Source of the DNA: Microbulbifer hainanensis
Lineage (GTDB): Bacteria > Pseudomonadota > Gammaproteobacteria > Pseudomonadales > Cellvibrionaceae
Direction: 5' to 3'
NCBI RefSeq assembly: GCF_014904735.1
Contig: NZ_JACZCR010000039.1
Span: forward strand, 1 to 64,000
Length of the DNA stretch: 64,000 bases
Notes under the pieces: model-generated
Databases searched by the model: none
Told to the model about the DNA's origin: nothing
Seen by the model: only the letters and a program-made list of their open reading frames with translations
Made by a program: the position numbers and the translations under genes
Shown here: positions 25,952 to 36,376 of the stretch, piece by piece
Layout of the letters: each line of letters opens with the position of its first letter
How positions within the stretch are numbered: position 1 is the stretch's first letter

Positions 25952-27005
25952 ACTGGTCATGCCGCGCGGAATTGACGCGGCAGAGTTACCACTTGGCGGT
26001 GCCCAGGCGCCGCTGCAGCTGGTAACTCTGACGAACAGCCGTGGCACGGAGGTCAAGTTGAGCGACCTCGGCGCCAGCCTGGTGTCCATCCACACGGAGG
26101 ATCGCTACGGTCATCTGGACAATATCCTGCTGTCCTACGCGGACCCGCAGCACTGCCTCGACAATCACTGGTATCTGGGTGTCACTGCCGGCCGTGTGGC
26201 CAACCGCATCGGCGGGGCCAAGTTCAGTCTGGAAAACCGGGAATTCCGCCTACCGGCCAACGACGGCGCCAATCACCTGCACGGCGGCCCCGCGGGGCTG
26301 AGTACCAAGCGCTGGACACTGGTGCAGAGTGAGTCCGGTGCGGCGGGGCAGTCGGTGACCTTCCGCTGTGAAAGTCCCGATGGTGACGCCGGCTATCCGG
26401 GCAACCTAGTGGTGGAATTGACTTACCGGCTCGGTGAGGATGACCGCTTGACGCTGGAGTACAGTGCCACGACGGATCGCGCCACACCGGTCAACCTGAC
26501 CAATCACTGCTACTGGAACCTGGCTGGCCGCGATGGGATTCTCGATCACGAGCTGGTTATCTATGCCGAGCAGATGCTCGAGCTGGACAGCCAGTTGATC
26601 CCCACCGGAAAGCTGTTGGATGTGGCGGGCACGCCGGTAGATTTCTCCCGGCGCAAGAAGATAGGGCTGGATATCGAGGCCTGGCCCGGCGGTTACGACA
26701 ACTTCTGGGTGGTCGACGCCACGGCGGAAAAACGCCTCAAACCGATTGCGACACTGACTCACGCGGCTTCCGGGCGCAGCGTCAGTATCGCATCCACCGA
26801 AGCGGGCGTGCAGTTTTACAGCGGTAATTTTCTCGACGGCAGCCGCAATCGCGAAAGCGGTTCGCCAATGCAACAGTATGCCGGCCTCTGCCTGGAAACC
26901 CACGGCTTTCCCGACGCGCCGAATCACCCGCACTTTCCGTCGGTGATCCTGCAACCGGGTGAGCAGTACCGGCAGACGACGATTTACAGTTTTTCTGCGG
27001 AATAG
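25941..27005 (+). CDS. galM: Aldose 1-epimerase (mutarotase)
   Basis: Galactose-mutarotase-fold enzyme, 354 residues, equilibrating alpha and beta anomers before oxidation. Catalytic histidines are visible in GANHLHGGPAG and LTNHCYWNLAG, and the catalytic Glu in GLCLETHGFPDAPNH; GVQFYSGNFLDG is family-typical. ATG 25941 is preferred over GTG 25938 because GGGGAAAG lies 8 nt upstream. The start overlaps the end of the ALDH gene. With an importer that may carry furanoses and a dehydrogenase acting on a cyclic pentose, a mutarotase in the operon makes metabolic sense. Confidence 0.9.
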   Translation: MQCELVMPRGIDAAELPLGGAQAPLQLVTLTNSRGTEVKLSDLGASLVSIHTEDRYGHLDNILLSYADPQHCLDNHWYLGVTAGRVANRIGGAKFSLENREFRLPANDGANHLHGGPAGLSTKRWTLVQSESGAAGQSVTFRCESPDGDAGYPGNLVVELTYRLGEDDRLTLEYSATTDRATPVNLTNHCYWNLAGRDGILDHELVIYAEQMLELDSQLIPTGKLLDVAGTPVDFSRRKKIGLDIEAWPGGYDNFWVVDATAEKRLKPIATLTHAASGRSVSIASTEAGVQFYSGNFLDGSRNRESGSPMQQYAGLCLETHGFPDAPNHPHFPSVILQPGEQYRQTTIYSFSAE

Positions 27006-27087
27006 ATTTGCAGCGGCCGGCGTGCAGCGACGCGCCGACCAAAAACCAAAATAAATATAAACAGAACCTTGCGATGAGGAGGTCACT

Positions 27088-28035
27088 ATGAAAATCATCC
27101 AGAGACTGGCAACCGGTCTGGCACTCACCTTGTGCCTGGCGCAATCCGCCGCGGCGATCACCGTGGGTTTTTCCCAGGTCGGCTCCGAGAGCGGATGGCG
27201 CACCAGCTTCAGTGAATCCGTCAAGGCGGAAGCCAAGCGCCGCGGTATCGAGCTGAAGTTTTCCGATGCGCAGCAGAAGCAGGAAAACCAGATCAAGGCC
27301 GTGCGCAGCTTTATCGCCCAGGGCGTGGATGCGATCATGATCGCCCCGGTGGTGGAAACCGGCTGGAAGCCGGTATTGCGCGAAGCCAAGCGCGCGCGTA
27401 TTCCAGTAGTGATCCTCGACCGCAATGTCGACAGCAAAAACCCCTCCCTCTTCGTTACCCGCATCGCTTCCGATTTTGTCGAAGAAGGGCGCCGCGCGGC
27501 CGACTGGCTGATGCAGAAGACCGACGGCAACTGCAATATTCTCGAACTGCAGGGCACGGTTGGCGCAACTGCGGCCATCGACCGCATGAAAGGCTTCAAT
27601 GAAGTCATCGGCAAGTACCCGAACGCAAAAATCGTGCGCAGCCAGACGGGTGAATTCACCCGCACCAAGGGCAAGGAAGTAATGGAAGCCATGCTCAAGG
27701 CAGAGGATGGCGGCAAAAATATCTGCGCACTGTGGGCGCACAACGATGAGATGGCGCTCGGCGGTATTCAGGCCATCAAAGAGGCCGGGCTGAAACCGGG
27801 CAAGGATATCCTCGTGGTTTCCGTGGACGGTGTGCCGGATTACTTCAAGGCCATGGCCGATGGCGATGCCAACGCAACTGTCGAATTGAATCCGCACCTG
27901 GGTGCGCCGGCGTTTGATGTGATCCAGCGCTACCTGGATGGCGACCACAATATCGACAAGCTGATTACCACCACCGGCGGCCTGTACACCCAGGCGACGG
28001 CGGCCGAGGAATACGCGAAACGCGCGGCCAAGTAA
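27088..28035 (+). CDS. ytfQ: ABC transporter periplasmic sugar-binding protein, YtfQ-like
   Basis: Periplasmic solute receptor, 315 residues, with a signal peptide ending near residue 23 (SAAA/ITVGFSQ). The mature protein opens with GFSQVGSESGWR and contains QKQENQIKAVRSFIAQGVDA, IAPVVETGWKPVL, LQGTVGATAAIDRMKGF and AHNDEMALGGIQAIKEAGLK. This follows E. coli YtfQ (galactofuranose receptor) closely; related Shewanella GafABCD transporters have been reported as L-arabinofuranose-specific. The start has a strong GAGGAGG site. An L-arabinofuranose ligand is inferred from the arabinan genes around it. Confidence 0.9.
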   Translation: MKIIQRLATGLALTLCLAQSAAAITVGFSQVGSESGWRTSFSESVKAEAKRRGIELKFSDAQQKQENQIKAVRSFIAQGVDAIMIAPVVETGWKPVLREAKRARIPVVILDRNVDSKNPSLFVTRIASDFVEEGRRAADWLMQKTDGNCNILELQGTVGATAAIDRMKGFNEVIGKYPNAKIVRSQTGEFTRTKGKEVMEAMLKAEDGGKNICALWAHNDEMALGGIQAIKEAGLKPGKDILVVSVDGVPDYFKAMADGDANATVELNPHLGAPAFDVIQRYLDGDHNIDKLITTTGGLYTQATAAEEYAKRAAK

Positions 28036-28049
28036 CAGTGGTGGTACCC

Positions 28050-29540
28050 ATGACGCTGCTAAGCCTCAGTAAAGTTGAAAAGCGCTACCCGGGAGTCAAG
28101 GCACTGGATGGTGTCGATTTCCATCTGCGCGAGGGAGAAGTCCACGCGTTGCTCGGGGAAAACGGTGCGGGCAAGTCCACTCTGGTCAAGGTAATGACCG
28201 GTGCCCTGGACGGCGACGCCGGCACCATGACCTATCTCGGTAAACCGCTGAAACTGAAAAGTACCGCGCACGCGCAGTCGGTCGGCATCAGTACCGTGTA
28301 CCAGGAAGTCAACCTGCTGTCGAATCTCAGCGTGGCGCAGAACCTGTACCTGGGGCGCGAACCGAAGAAGTTCGGCCTGATCGACTGGAAGCGCATTCAC
28401 CGGCAATCCCGCGCCGTGCTGGAGCGCTTCGCGCTGGATATCGATGTCACCCAACCGCTGTCGAATTATTCGGTGGCGGTACAGCAGCTGGTTGCGATTG
28501 CCCGCGGCGTGGACATGTCGGCGAAGGTCCTGGTGCTGGACGAACCCACCGCGAGTCTCGATGCCGGCGAAGTGGAGCAGCTCTTCGGCGTATTGCGCGA
28601 ACTGAAGTCCAAGGGCATCGGTATCGTCTTTATCACGCATTTTCTCGACCAGGTTTACAGCGTCAGCGACCGCATCACGGTCCTGCGGAATGGCACCCTG
28701 GTCGGCGAATTCGAAACGGCCCAGCTCCCGCGCAAGGCTCTGGTCGGGCATATGCTCGGCAAGGAATTGCAGGAGGCCGCGCATCGCAGCGGTACCCGCG
28801 AAGCGCGCGCCGCCGGTGAAGCGTTGCTGGAAGCCGCGGACGTCAGTGTGCAGGGCTCACTGCAGCCGACCAGCCTCACGGTAAACCGCGGTGAAGCGGT
28901 GGGCCTGGCGGGCCTGCTCGGTTCCGGGCGCACAGAAGTGTGCAAGGCGGTATTCGGTGTGGACAAGGTGTCGTCTGGGAAGCTGACCTTCAAGGGCAGC
29001 GAGCGCCGCTTCCGCCAGCCTGCCGACGCGATTGCTGCCGGCCTGGCGCTGTGCCCGGAAGACCGCAAGACCAGCGGCATCGTCGGGCCCCTGTCGATTC
29101 GCGAAAATATTGCCCTCGCCTTGCAGGCGCGCCGCGGCTGGTGGCACCCGATGAGTCGTGCTGAGCAGCAGAGGCTGGCCGAGCGGTTTATCGAGGAATT
29201 GCAGATCGCCACGCCGGACGCGGACAAACCAATCGAACAGTTGAGCGGTGGCAACCAGCAGAAAGTGATACTGGCGCGCTGGCTCGCCACCGAGCCAGAG
29301 CTGTTGGTGCTGGACGAGCCGACCCGCGGTGTCGATATCGGCGCGCACGCGGAAATTCTTAAATTAATCAAAAAGCTGTGCAGCCAGGGCATGTCGCTGC
29401 TGGTGACTTCTTCCGAACTGGAAGAGCTGGTGGCATTTTCCGACCGCGTCGCCGTCATGCGCGACCGCCGCAAGGTGGCGGAAATCGAAGCCGGAGATAT
29501 TTCCGAAGACACGATTATGCGGGCCATCGCCGAGGCCTGA
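28050..29540 (+). CDS. ytfR: ABC sugar importer ATPase, YtfR-like (two nucleotide-binding domains)
   Basis: Dual-domain ATPase of the CUT2 monosaccharide importer class, about 496 residues. Domain 1 has Walker A GENGAGKST and Walker B VLVLDEPTASLD. Domain 2 has a degenerate P-loop region (GLAGLLGSGRTE), signature LSGGNQQKV and Walker B LLVLDEPTRGVD. The asymmetry is normal for this class. GTG 28038 is also possible, but ATG 28050 gives the standard MTLLSLSKVEKRYPGV start. It sits 14 bp after the receptor gene and before two permease genes. Confidence 0.92.
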   Translation: MTLLSLSKVEKRYPGVKALDGVDFHLREGEVHALLGENGAGKSTLVKVMTGALDGDAGTMTYLGKPLKLKSTAHAQSVGISTVYQEVNLLSNLSVAQNLYLGREPKKFGLIDWKRIHRQSRAVLERFALDIDVTQPLSNYSVAVQQLVAIARGVDMSAKVLVLDEPTASLDAGEVEQLFGVLRELKSKGIGIVFITHFLDQVYSVSDRITVLRNGTLVGEFETAQLPRKALVGHMLGKELQEAAHRSGTREARAAGEALLEAADVSVQGSLQPTSLTVNRGEAVGLAGLLGSGRTEVCKAVFGVDKVSSGKLTFKGSERRFRQPADAIAAGLALCPEDRKTSGIVGPLSIRENIALALQARRGWWHPMSRAEQQRLAERFIEELQIATPDADKPIEQLSGGNQQKVILARWLATEPELLVLDEPTRGVDIGAHAEILKLIKKLCSQGMSLLVTSSELEELVAFSDRVAVMRDRRKVAEIEAGDISEDTIMRAIAEA

Positions 29541-29614
29541 TAGCGGCTTCCGGGGCATGCTTCCCGGTTTCTGCAAGAAGTACACAACGAATAAAAACGT
29601 CCTGGAGGCGTGAT

Positions 29615-30688
29615 GTGAGTAACCTTCAATCCGCTGCTCTCCCCGAGCAGCCAGTTTCGCCAGCCGGTCTGCGCGGAAAACTGCCATCCCTGTCGGGGCG
29701 CTACCTGTGGCCGCTGTTGGGATTGTTCTGCCTGCTCGCGATCAATCTCGTGCTGACGCCCGAATTTTTCCATATTGAATTCAACGATGGCCGTTTCTAC
29801 GGCAGCCTGATCGACGTGCTGAATCGCAGTGCACCCGTAGCGCTGTTGGCCATCGGCATGACACTGGTCATTGCCACCGGCGGTATCGATCTTTCCGTCG
29901 GTGCCACCATGGCCATTGCCGGTGCCGTGTGCGCAAACCTAGTTGTCAGTGGTGTCGACAGTGTTTTTGTACTGCTTGTCGCCGGCCTTGTTGCGGGCTT
30001 GGTGGCTGGGGCAGTGAATGGTGGTCTCGTCAGTATTCTGGGAATTCAGCCAATTGTGGCCACGCTGATCCTGATGGTGGCGGGTCGCGGAATTGCGCAG
30101 CTGATCAACGCGGGCCAGATCGTCACTTTCCAGCACGCGGGGTTTGCGTTTCTCGGTACCGGTGATTTCCTCGGCCTGCCGTTTCCGGTGGTGTTGGTAT
30201 TGATTGTCTTTGCCGCGGTGCAGCTGCTGATGCGCAAGACGGCGCTGGGCCTGTTTGTGGAATCGGTCGGCTGTAATGCCGGCGCCAGCCACTATCTGGG
30301 CATCAATGCGCGCGCGGTAAAAATGCTGGTGTACTGCATCGCCGGTCTCTGCGCGGCGCTGGCGGGCATGATTTCCGCGGCGGATATTCAGGGCTCCGAT
30401 GCCAATAACGCGGGCCTGTGGCTGGAGCTGGACGCGATTCTCGCGGTGGTGATCGGCGGGGCCTCGCTGATGGGCGGGCGTTTCTCGCTGGTGCTGTCAC
30501 TGGTGGGCGTGCTGGTAATCCAGTGCCTGAGTACCACCATCATCATGAGCGGCCTGCCACCCAAATTTAACTTGCTGATCAAGGCCCTGGTGGTCATTTT
30601 CGTACTGTTGCTGCAGTCGCCACGTTTTCAGGCGCAGATGGCGGCACTGTTCAAGCGCGTGAAGAAGCAACCGGGGAGGGCAGCCTGA
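29615..30688 (+). CDS. ytfT: ABC sugar importer permease, YtfT-like
   Basis: Inner-membrane permease of the BPD_transp_2 (RbsC-like) family, about 357 residues with 8-10 hydrophobic segments. Conserved features are IGMTLVIATGGIDLSVGA and the cytoplasmic coupling stretch GCNAGASHYLGINARAVK. The frame is open much further upstream but overlaps the ATPase gene. GTG 29615 is chosen because GGAGG lies 6 nt before it and the resulting length suits the family. Its stop overlaps the next start (TGATG), so the two permeases are translationally coupled. Confidence 0.9.
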   Translation: MSNLQSAALPEQPVSPAGLRGKLPSLSGRYLWPLLGLFCLLAINLVLTPEFFHIEFNDGRFYGSLIDVLNRSAPVALLAIGMTLVIATGGIDLSVGATMAIAGAVCANLVVSGVDSVFVLLVAGLVAGLVAGAVNGGLVSILGIQPIVATLILMVAGRGIAQLINAGQIVTFQHAGFAFLGTGDFLGLPFPVVLVLIVFAAVQLLMRKTALGLFVESVGCNAGASHYLGINARAVKMLVYCIAGLCAALAGMISAADIQGSDANNAGLWLELDAILAVVIGGASLMGGRFSLVLSLVGVLVIQCLSTTIIMSGLPPKFNLLIKALVVIFVLLLQSPRFQAQMAALFKRVKKQPGRAA

Positions 30689-31674
30689 TGCAATCCAGAT
30701 ATACCACCCTCACCGTTACCGCGGGCCTGTTCATGCTGCTGTTCCTGGCCGGCTCCCTGCAGTTCGACGGGTTCGGCAGCACCCGGGTCTTTGCCAACCT
30801 GTTCAGCGACAATGCGTTTCTGGCCATCACCGCCATCGGCATGACCTTTGTGATTATTTCCGGGGGTATTGACTTGTCCGTCGGTTCGGTGATTGCGCTC
30901 ACCGGTGTGGCCTGCGGTTTGCTGATCGGCCAGTACGGATTGCATCCGCTGCAAGTGTTCCCCATCGTCCTGATCGGCGGGGCCCTGTTCGGCGCCGGCA
31001 TGGGTGCGCTGATTCACTATTACAAGCTGCAGCCGTTTATCGTGACACTCGCCGGCATGTTCCTGGCCCGCGGTCTGGCGACGACCCTGAGCGAGGAGTC
31101 GGTGCCCATCGACCACCCGTTTTACGATGCAGTGGCGGACTTCGGCATTCAGTTGCCCGGCAATGCCTGGGTCGGTGCCTCCACCCTGATACTGCTGGCG
31201 GTACTGGTTGCCGCCATCGTGCTGGCACATTTCAGCCGGCTGGGCGGTTACATCTATGCCCTGGGCGGCAATGCCCAGTCCGCGCAGCTGATGGGAGTGC
31301 CGGTCGCGCGCACGACCATCGCGATTTATGCCATCAGCGGATTCCTGTCTGCGCTCGGTGGGATCGTCTATTCCTTTTATACCTTTTCGGGCTACTCGCT
31401 TGCCGCGGTGGGCACGGAGCTGGACGCAATCGCTGCGGTGGTGATTGGCGGAACCCTGCTCACCGGCGGTTCCGGTTATGTGGTCGGCACCCTGATCGGT
31501 GTACTGATCATGGGGGTAATTCAGACCTATATCTCATTTGACGGTACGCTCAACAGCTGGTGGACAAAAATCGTGATAGGGTTGTTGCTGTTTGCATTTA
31601 TCGCCCTGCAGAAACTGTTGACTGGAAAGCGCCTTTTGAGCGCGAACGGAACAAGGGAATTCAGTCATGCTTGA
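30688..31674 (+). CDS. yjfF: ABC sugar importer permease, YjfF-like
   Basis: Second permease of the importer, 328 residues, with multiple membrane helices and the same signatures (IGMTFVIISGGIDLSVGS, GGNAQSAQLMGVPVARTTI, ELDAIAAVVIGGTLLTGG). A heterodimeric permease is expected because YtfT and YjfF occur as a pair. Its start overlaps the YtfT stop, and its end overlaps the lactonase start by 8 nt. This tight packing supports one transcript from import to lactone hydrolysis. Confidence 0.92.
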   Translation: MQSRYTTLTVTAGLFMLLFLAGSLQFDGFGSTRVFANLFSDNAFLAITAIGMTFVIISGGIDLSVGSVIALTGVACGLLIGQYGLHPLQVFPIVLIGGALFGAGMGALIHYYKLQPFIVTLAGMFLARGLATTLSEESVPIDHPFYDAVADFGIQLPGNAWVGASTLILLAVLVAAIVLAHFSRLGGYIYALGGNAQSAQLMGVPVARTTIAIYAISGFLSALGGIVYSFYTFSGYSLAAVGTELDAIAAVVIGGTLLTGGSGYVVGTLIGVLIMGVIQTYISFDGTLNSWWTKIVIGLLLFAFIALQKLLTGKRLLSANGTREFSHA

Positions 31675-32596
31675 TGTTCAACGGCTCGACGTCATAGAGG
31701 TAAAGAACACCCTCGGTGAAGGCGTGCAGTGGAATGCCCAGGACCAGAGCGTCTGGTGGACCGATATTCAGGAGAGCAGGCTCTATCGACTGCAGTGGCC
31801 GAGCCGCGAACTGGAAGTCTTCGACATGCCGGAGCGCCTCTGCGCCTTCGCCTTTACGGACCAAGCGGACTGCATCATCGCCGCCTTCGCCAGCGGCTTT
31901 GCCCTCTACGATTACCGCGCCGGACAGATCCTGTGGCAGAAGGTACTGTTGTCCGCGGATTCCGGTATGCGTTTTAACGACGGGCGGATCGATCGCCACG
32001 GCCGTTTCTGGGCCGGCACCATGGTTGAGGTCGGCTCGGAGGATGCCCGCGCGGCACTCTATCGGCTGGACCCCGATGGCGAGGTGCACTGCATGGCCGA
32101 TGGGATCCAGATCTCCAATGGTTGTAGCTGGAGCGCCGACGATACCCGTTTCTATTTCGCCGATTCACCGCGCCGAACCATATACAGCTATGACTACGAT
32201 GCGGACAGCGGCGCTATCGGCAATCGCCAGGTTTTTGCCCGCACCCTGATGAATCGCTATCCGGATGGCGCGACGGTGGATGCCGAGGGCTACCTGTGGT
32301 CCGCGCAGTGGCGCGGTGCGCGAGTAGAGCGCTACGCACCCAATGGCCGCAGTGCCGGAGTCGTACCGCTGCCGGTGAGCCAGGCAACCTGTGTCGCCTT
32401 TGGCGGTAAGGATATGGACCTGTTGTTTGTGACCTCCGCGCGGGATTCACTGCCGGAATGGACACTCGGGCGGGAGCGATTTGCCGGCGGCTTGTTTGTA
32501 TTCAAGACTCCCTTTCGCGGGCTGGCCGATAGCCGCTTCGCTGCCGGCGCTTTGCTGGAGGTCCAGTTACACGAGGCGAAGTTACATAGCGCATAG
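31667..32596 (+). CDS. SMP-30/gluconolactonase-family sugar lactonase (probable L-arabinonolactonase)
   Basis: Six-bladed propeller lactonase, 309 residues, opening the aldono-lactone made by the SDR dehydrogenase. Divalent-metal ligands of the family are visible: Glu in LGEGVQWN, Asn in GMRFNDGRIDRHGRFWAGTM (recognised in parts), Asn in ISNGCSWSADD, and the Asp in RYPDGATVDAEG. It starts at ATG 31667 behind AAGGGA, overlapping the last permease gene. It completes the set of enzymes for pentose to alpha-ketoglutarate. No signal peptide is present, so it is cytoplasmic. Confidence 0.88.
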   Translation: MLDVQRLDVIEVKNTLGEGVQWNAQDQSVWWTDIQESRLYRLQWPSRELEVFDMPERLCAFAFTDQADCIIAAFASGFALYDYRAGQILWQKVLLSADSGMRFNDGRIDRHGRFWAGTMVEVGSEDARAALYRLDPDGEVHCMADGIQISNGCSWSADDTRFYFADSPRRTIYSYDYDADSGAIGNRQVFARTLMNRYPDGATVDAEGYLWSAQWRGARVERYAPNGRSAGVVPLPVSQATCVAFGGKDMDLLFVTSARDSLPEWTLGRERFAGGLFVFKTPFRGLADSRFAAGALLEVQLHEAKLHSA

Positions 32597-32670
32597 GATC
32601 GCATTTCGGTAGAGTGTGTGTCAGTGACGGGGTGGCGGACTTTTTTGTAGGCTTCTGTCCCGTGTCAAAG

Positions 32671-34500
<1,830 letters not shown>

Positions 34501-34828
34501 CTAATCGCCTTGTGTTGTTGAGGCACTGTGGAGAAAGTTAAACAGTTTCAGCCTGTAATTTCGGCCCCGGGGGCCGTTATTTTTATGTGCGACCAAAAGA
34601 TATAGGAAATCATACAGATATCAATAAGTTATCTATTTCAGAGATTTCTGGGATATTCGTCTTCTGGACTGTTTTAAAGAACCTACGTAACCATGTAAAC
34701 GAGCTGGAGAACTTGACTGGATGAGGAATTGCGGACATTCTGACCTCAATTATCACCTTGAATATATTTTAAGGGGATATCAGCCATGAAGAACACGATA
34801 TAACTGTCATGAATAAAAAGGAAGTCTC
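34501..34828 (+). other. Intergenic region after ligB, start of AT-rich island
   Basis: A probable ligB terminator lies at 34562-34582: CGGCCC, CGG loop, GGGCCG, then TTATTTTTAT. Beyond it base composition turns clearly AT-rich up to about 36950. AAAAGGAAG just before 34829 is the ribosome site of the next gene. No coding sequence is recognised; the minus-strand frame at 34746-34976 has no visible family features. Confidence 0.5.
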
Positions 34829-35722
34829 GTGGAGCTGTGCGGAAGAGAATTTGCCGGGCCAGTTGGCCCAGAAGATGAATCCATCCCATCAGTGAATGGG
34901 GTTTACATAATTGCAGAAGGGGATAATGACGAGTTTGTGCCACTATATATTGGCATATCCGAGAACATCCGCGCACGTATTCTCCAACACGTCGATTCCG
35001 GGATCATAGCAAGATATATCAAGGATCTTTCGTCGATATATATCTATTTCTGGGAGACAGATTCATCGATGGAAGCACGACTTGTAGAGAGGGAGCTAAT
35101 TGCAAAGCATAAGCCAACGATTAATCAGGCTCGACTTAAGGAAGTTAAGAGAAGTTATGAGGCAGCAAAGAGGGTAGACGCAACACGAAGATTATCTACT
35201 ATTGTTGCTGGTACTTCTGCAACCATTGCAATCGGGATTGCTTTTTCCATGTTGTTTTCGGTTTTCTTTGGTGGAGATAGGGAGTTATCCAGAAAAGAGC
35301 TTTCGGAACGAATTGTTTTGCTTGAGTCAGAGCTAGAAAGAAATAATCAAGCTGTCGCGCAAGCTAGAACCGAAATAAAGCGCATTGAAACAGAACTCGG
35401 AACAATTGCGCGGCTTCCAAAAGATAGTGCATGGGCTTCCGAAGCTATTCAAATCAACGAAAAGATTGTGACAGTTGATGGTAAGCTGTCTGCTCTGGAG
35501 TCGGCGCTAACGGCCGACCCAACGAAAGCTTTAGCGGTCCCAATTTTGAGAAAAGACCTCGATAATGCTCGCGAAGCGTTTAAATCAGACTTGGCGCAAA
35601 CGAGGTCGGAGATTGCTCAAATATACGACTTAAATAAGTGGTTTATTGGTCTGATGATAACGATTGCAGTCAGCGTATTGGGTTTAGCATTCAGTAGTTT
35701 TGTTGGCCGCAGAGAATCGTAA
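34829..35722 (+). CDS. GIY-YIG domain protein with two membrane segments and coiled coil
   Basis: Unfamiliar 297-residue protein. Residues 20-100 form a recognisable GIY-YIG nuclease-type domain: GVY (24-26), YIG (40-42), arginines 48 and 50, a glutamate in LVERELIAKHKP (83-96 region) and the closing Asn99 of PTINQ. This is followed by a basic linker, a hydrophobic helix (about 122-147), a long charged coiled-coil region (about 150-265) and a second helix (about 271-292). Translation begins at GTG 34829 behind AAAAGGAAG. It is AT-rich unlike its neighbours, so recent transfer is likely. A membrane-tethered nuclease with a sensing or assembly coiled coil suggests defence or interference. No characterised homolog is recognised. 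Confidence 0.7.
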   Translation: MELCGREFAGPVGPEDESIPSVNGVYIIAEGDNDEFVPLYIGISENIRARILQHVDSGIIARYIKDLSSIYIYFWETDSSMEARLVERELIAKHKPTINQARLKEVKRSYEAAKRVDATRRLSTIVAGTSATIAIGIAFSMLFSVFFGGDRELSRKELSERIVLLESELERNNQAVAQARTEIKRIETELGTIARLPKDSAWASEAIQINEKIVTVDGKLSALESALTADPTKALAVPILRKDLDNAREAFKSDLAQTRSEIAQIYDLNKWFIGLMITIAVSVLGLAFSSFVGRRES

Positions 35723-35974
35723 CAAGCCCATAAGCTTGAAGTGTAAAAGATGCTAGAGTGCTTTTCTAGAATGACGTGGTTCGCATGGTAGGAGAAGATT
35801 TAAATATTCCGCCGGAAAAGATGGGCGTTTTATTATGGATCAAGAACAGCAGCATTGATAATGCCGAAGTCCCATTTTGAGAAATGGATTACAGCGTAAA
35901 GGGAAGAGAGTCGCCCTTGGGTTTAGGATTGTGACTGATAAATTATGGCGCTGAAAAATTAACGAGAGTATTTT
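35723..35974 (+). other. Spacer in the AT-rich island
   Basis: A 252-bp gap between island genes. A 31-residue frame (35785-35880, starting MVGEDLNIPPEKMGVLLWIK) is present but has no clear ribosome site. It may be a remnant or chance. No terminator was identified, so transcription could continue into the next gene. Confidence 0.3.
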
Positions 35975-36376
35975 ATGAGTAATGTGCCTCCACCGCCTCC
36001 AGAATATAAAAATAAATTGTTCTCTTATGCGCTAAGTAATGCGCTAGAGCCTAAAAAAGTAAATGGCCTTTGGTTTTCAGAAAAAGAAGTTTACCTGGAT
36101 GGCTACACGTTTGAGGAATGTAGGTTCGATAACTGTAAGCTTCATGTGGCCAATGCTGAGAATGTAAATCTTATTAATTGTTATATTAGTAATGATTCAT
36201 ACTTCGTTTATGGTGCAAGTGCACTTTCTGCTATCAAGCTTTTTAATTGCAGAACAGATTGGTATTACTCAAATGCTCCTTGGTATGTTCCTCAACGAGA
36301 TGCAAAAGGTCGAATCACATTGAGTAACAATGCCCTATCTAGCCTCGCCGGGCTTGTGAGCAAAAGCAATGTATGA
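35975..36376 (+). CDS. Hypothetical small protein with pentapeptide-like stretch
   Basis: Unrecognised soluble protein of 133 residues. The N-terminus is proline-rich (SNVPPPPPEYKN). The middle (about 48-75) has alternating Phe/Cys/Asn/Val spacing (YTFEECRFDNCKLHVANAEN, then VNLINCYI) resembling one or two turns of a pentapeptide or right-handed beta-helix, too short for a clear family call. ATG 35975 follows a GAGAG site. Its 3' end overlaps the next gene by 8 nt, so the two are probably coupled. Low GC like the GIY-YIG gene. Confidence 0.6.
   Translation: MSNVPPPPPEYKNKLFSYALSNALEPKKVNGLWFSEKEVYLDGYTFEECRFDNCKLHVANAENVNLINCYISNDSYFVYGASALSAIKLFNCRTDWYYSNAPWYVPQRDAKGRITLSNNALSSLAGLVSKSNV

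Noticed and set aside
24341-26095. Antisense frame of 584 codons opposite the semialdehyde dehydrogenase
   Set aside because: It has no recognisable motifs and runs against a complete ALDH with Cys302 and Glu265.
26406-27948. Long antisense frames across the mutarotase and sugar-binding protein genes
   Set aside because: They cut across two well-recognised genes and contain no family signatures.
34609-34623. ATCATACAGATATCA resembling the pentose operator
   Set aside because: It lies after the ligB terminator, lacks the ACAATAAT core and is not near a pentose gene; probably chance in AT-rich DNA.
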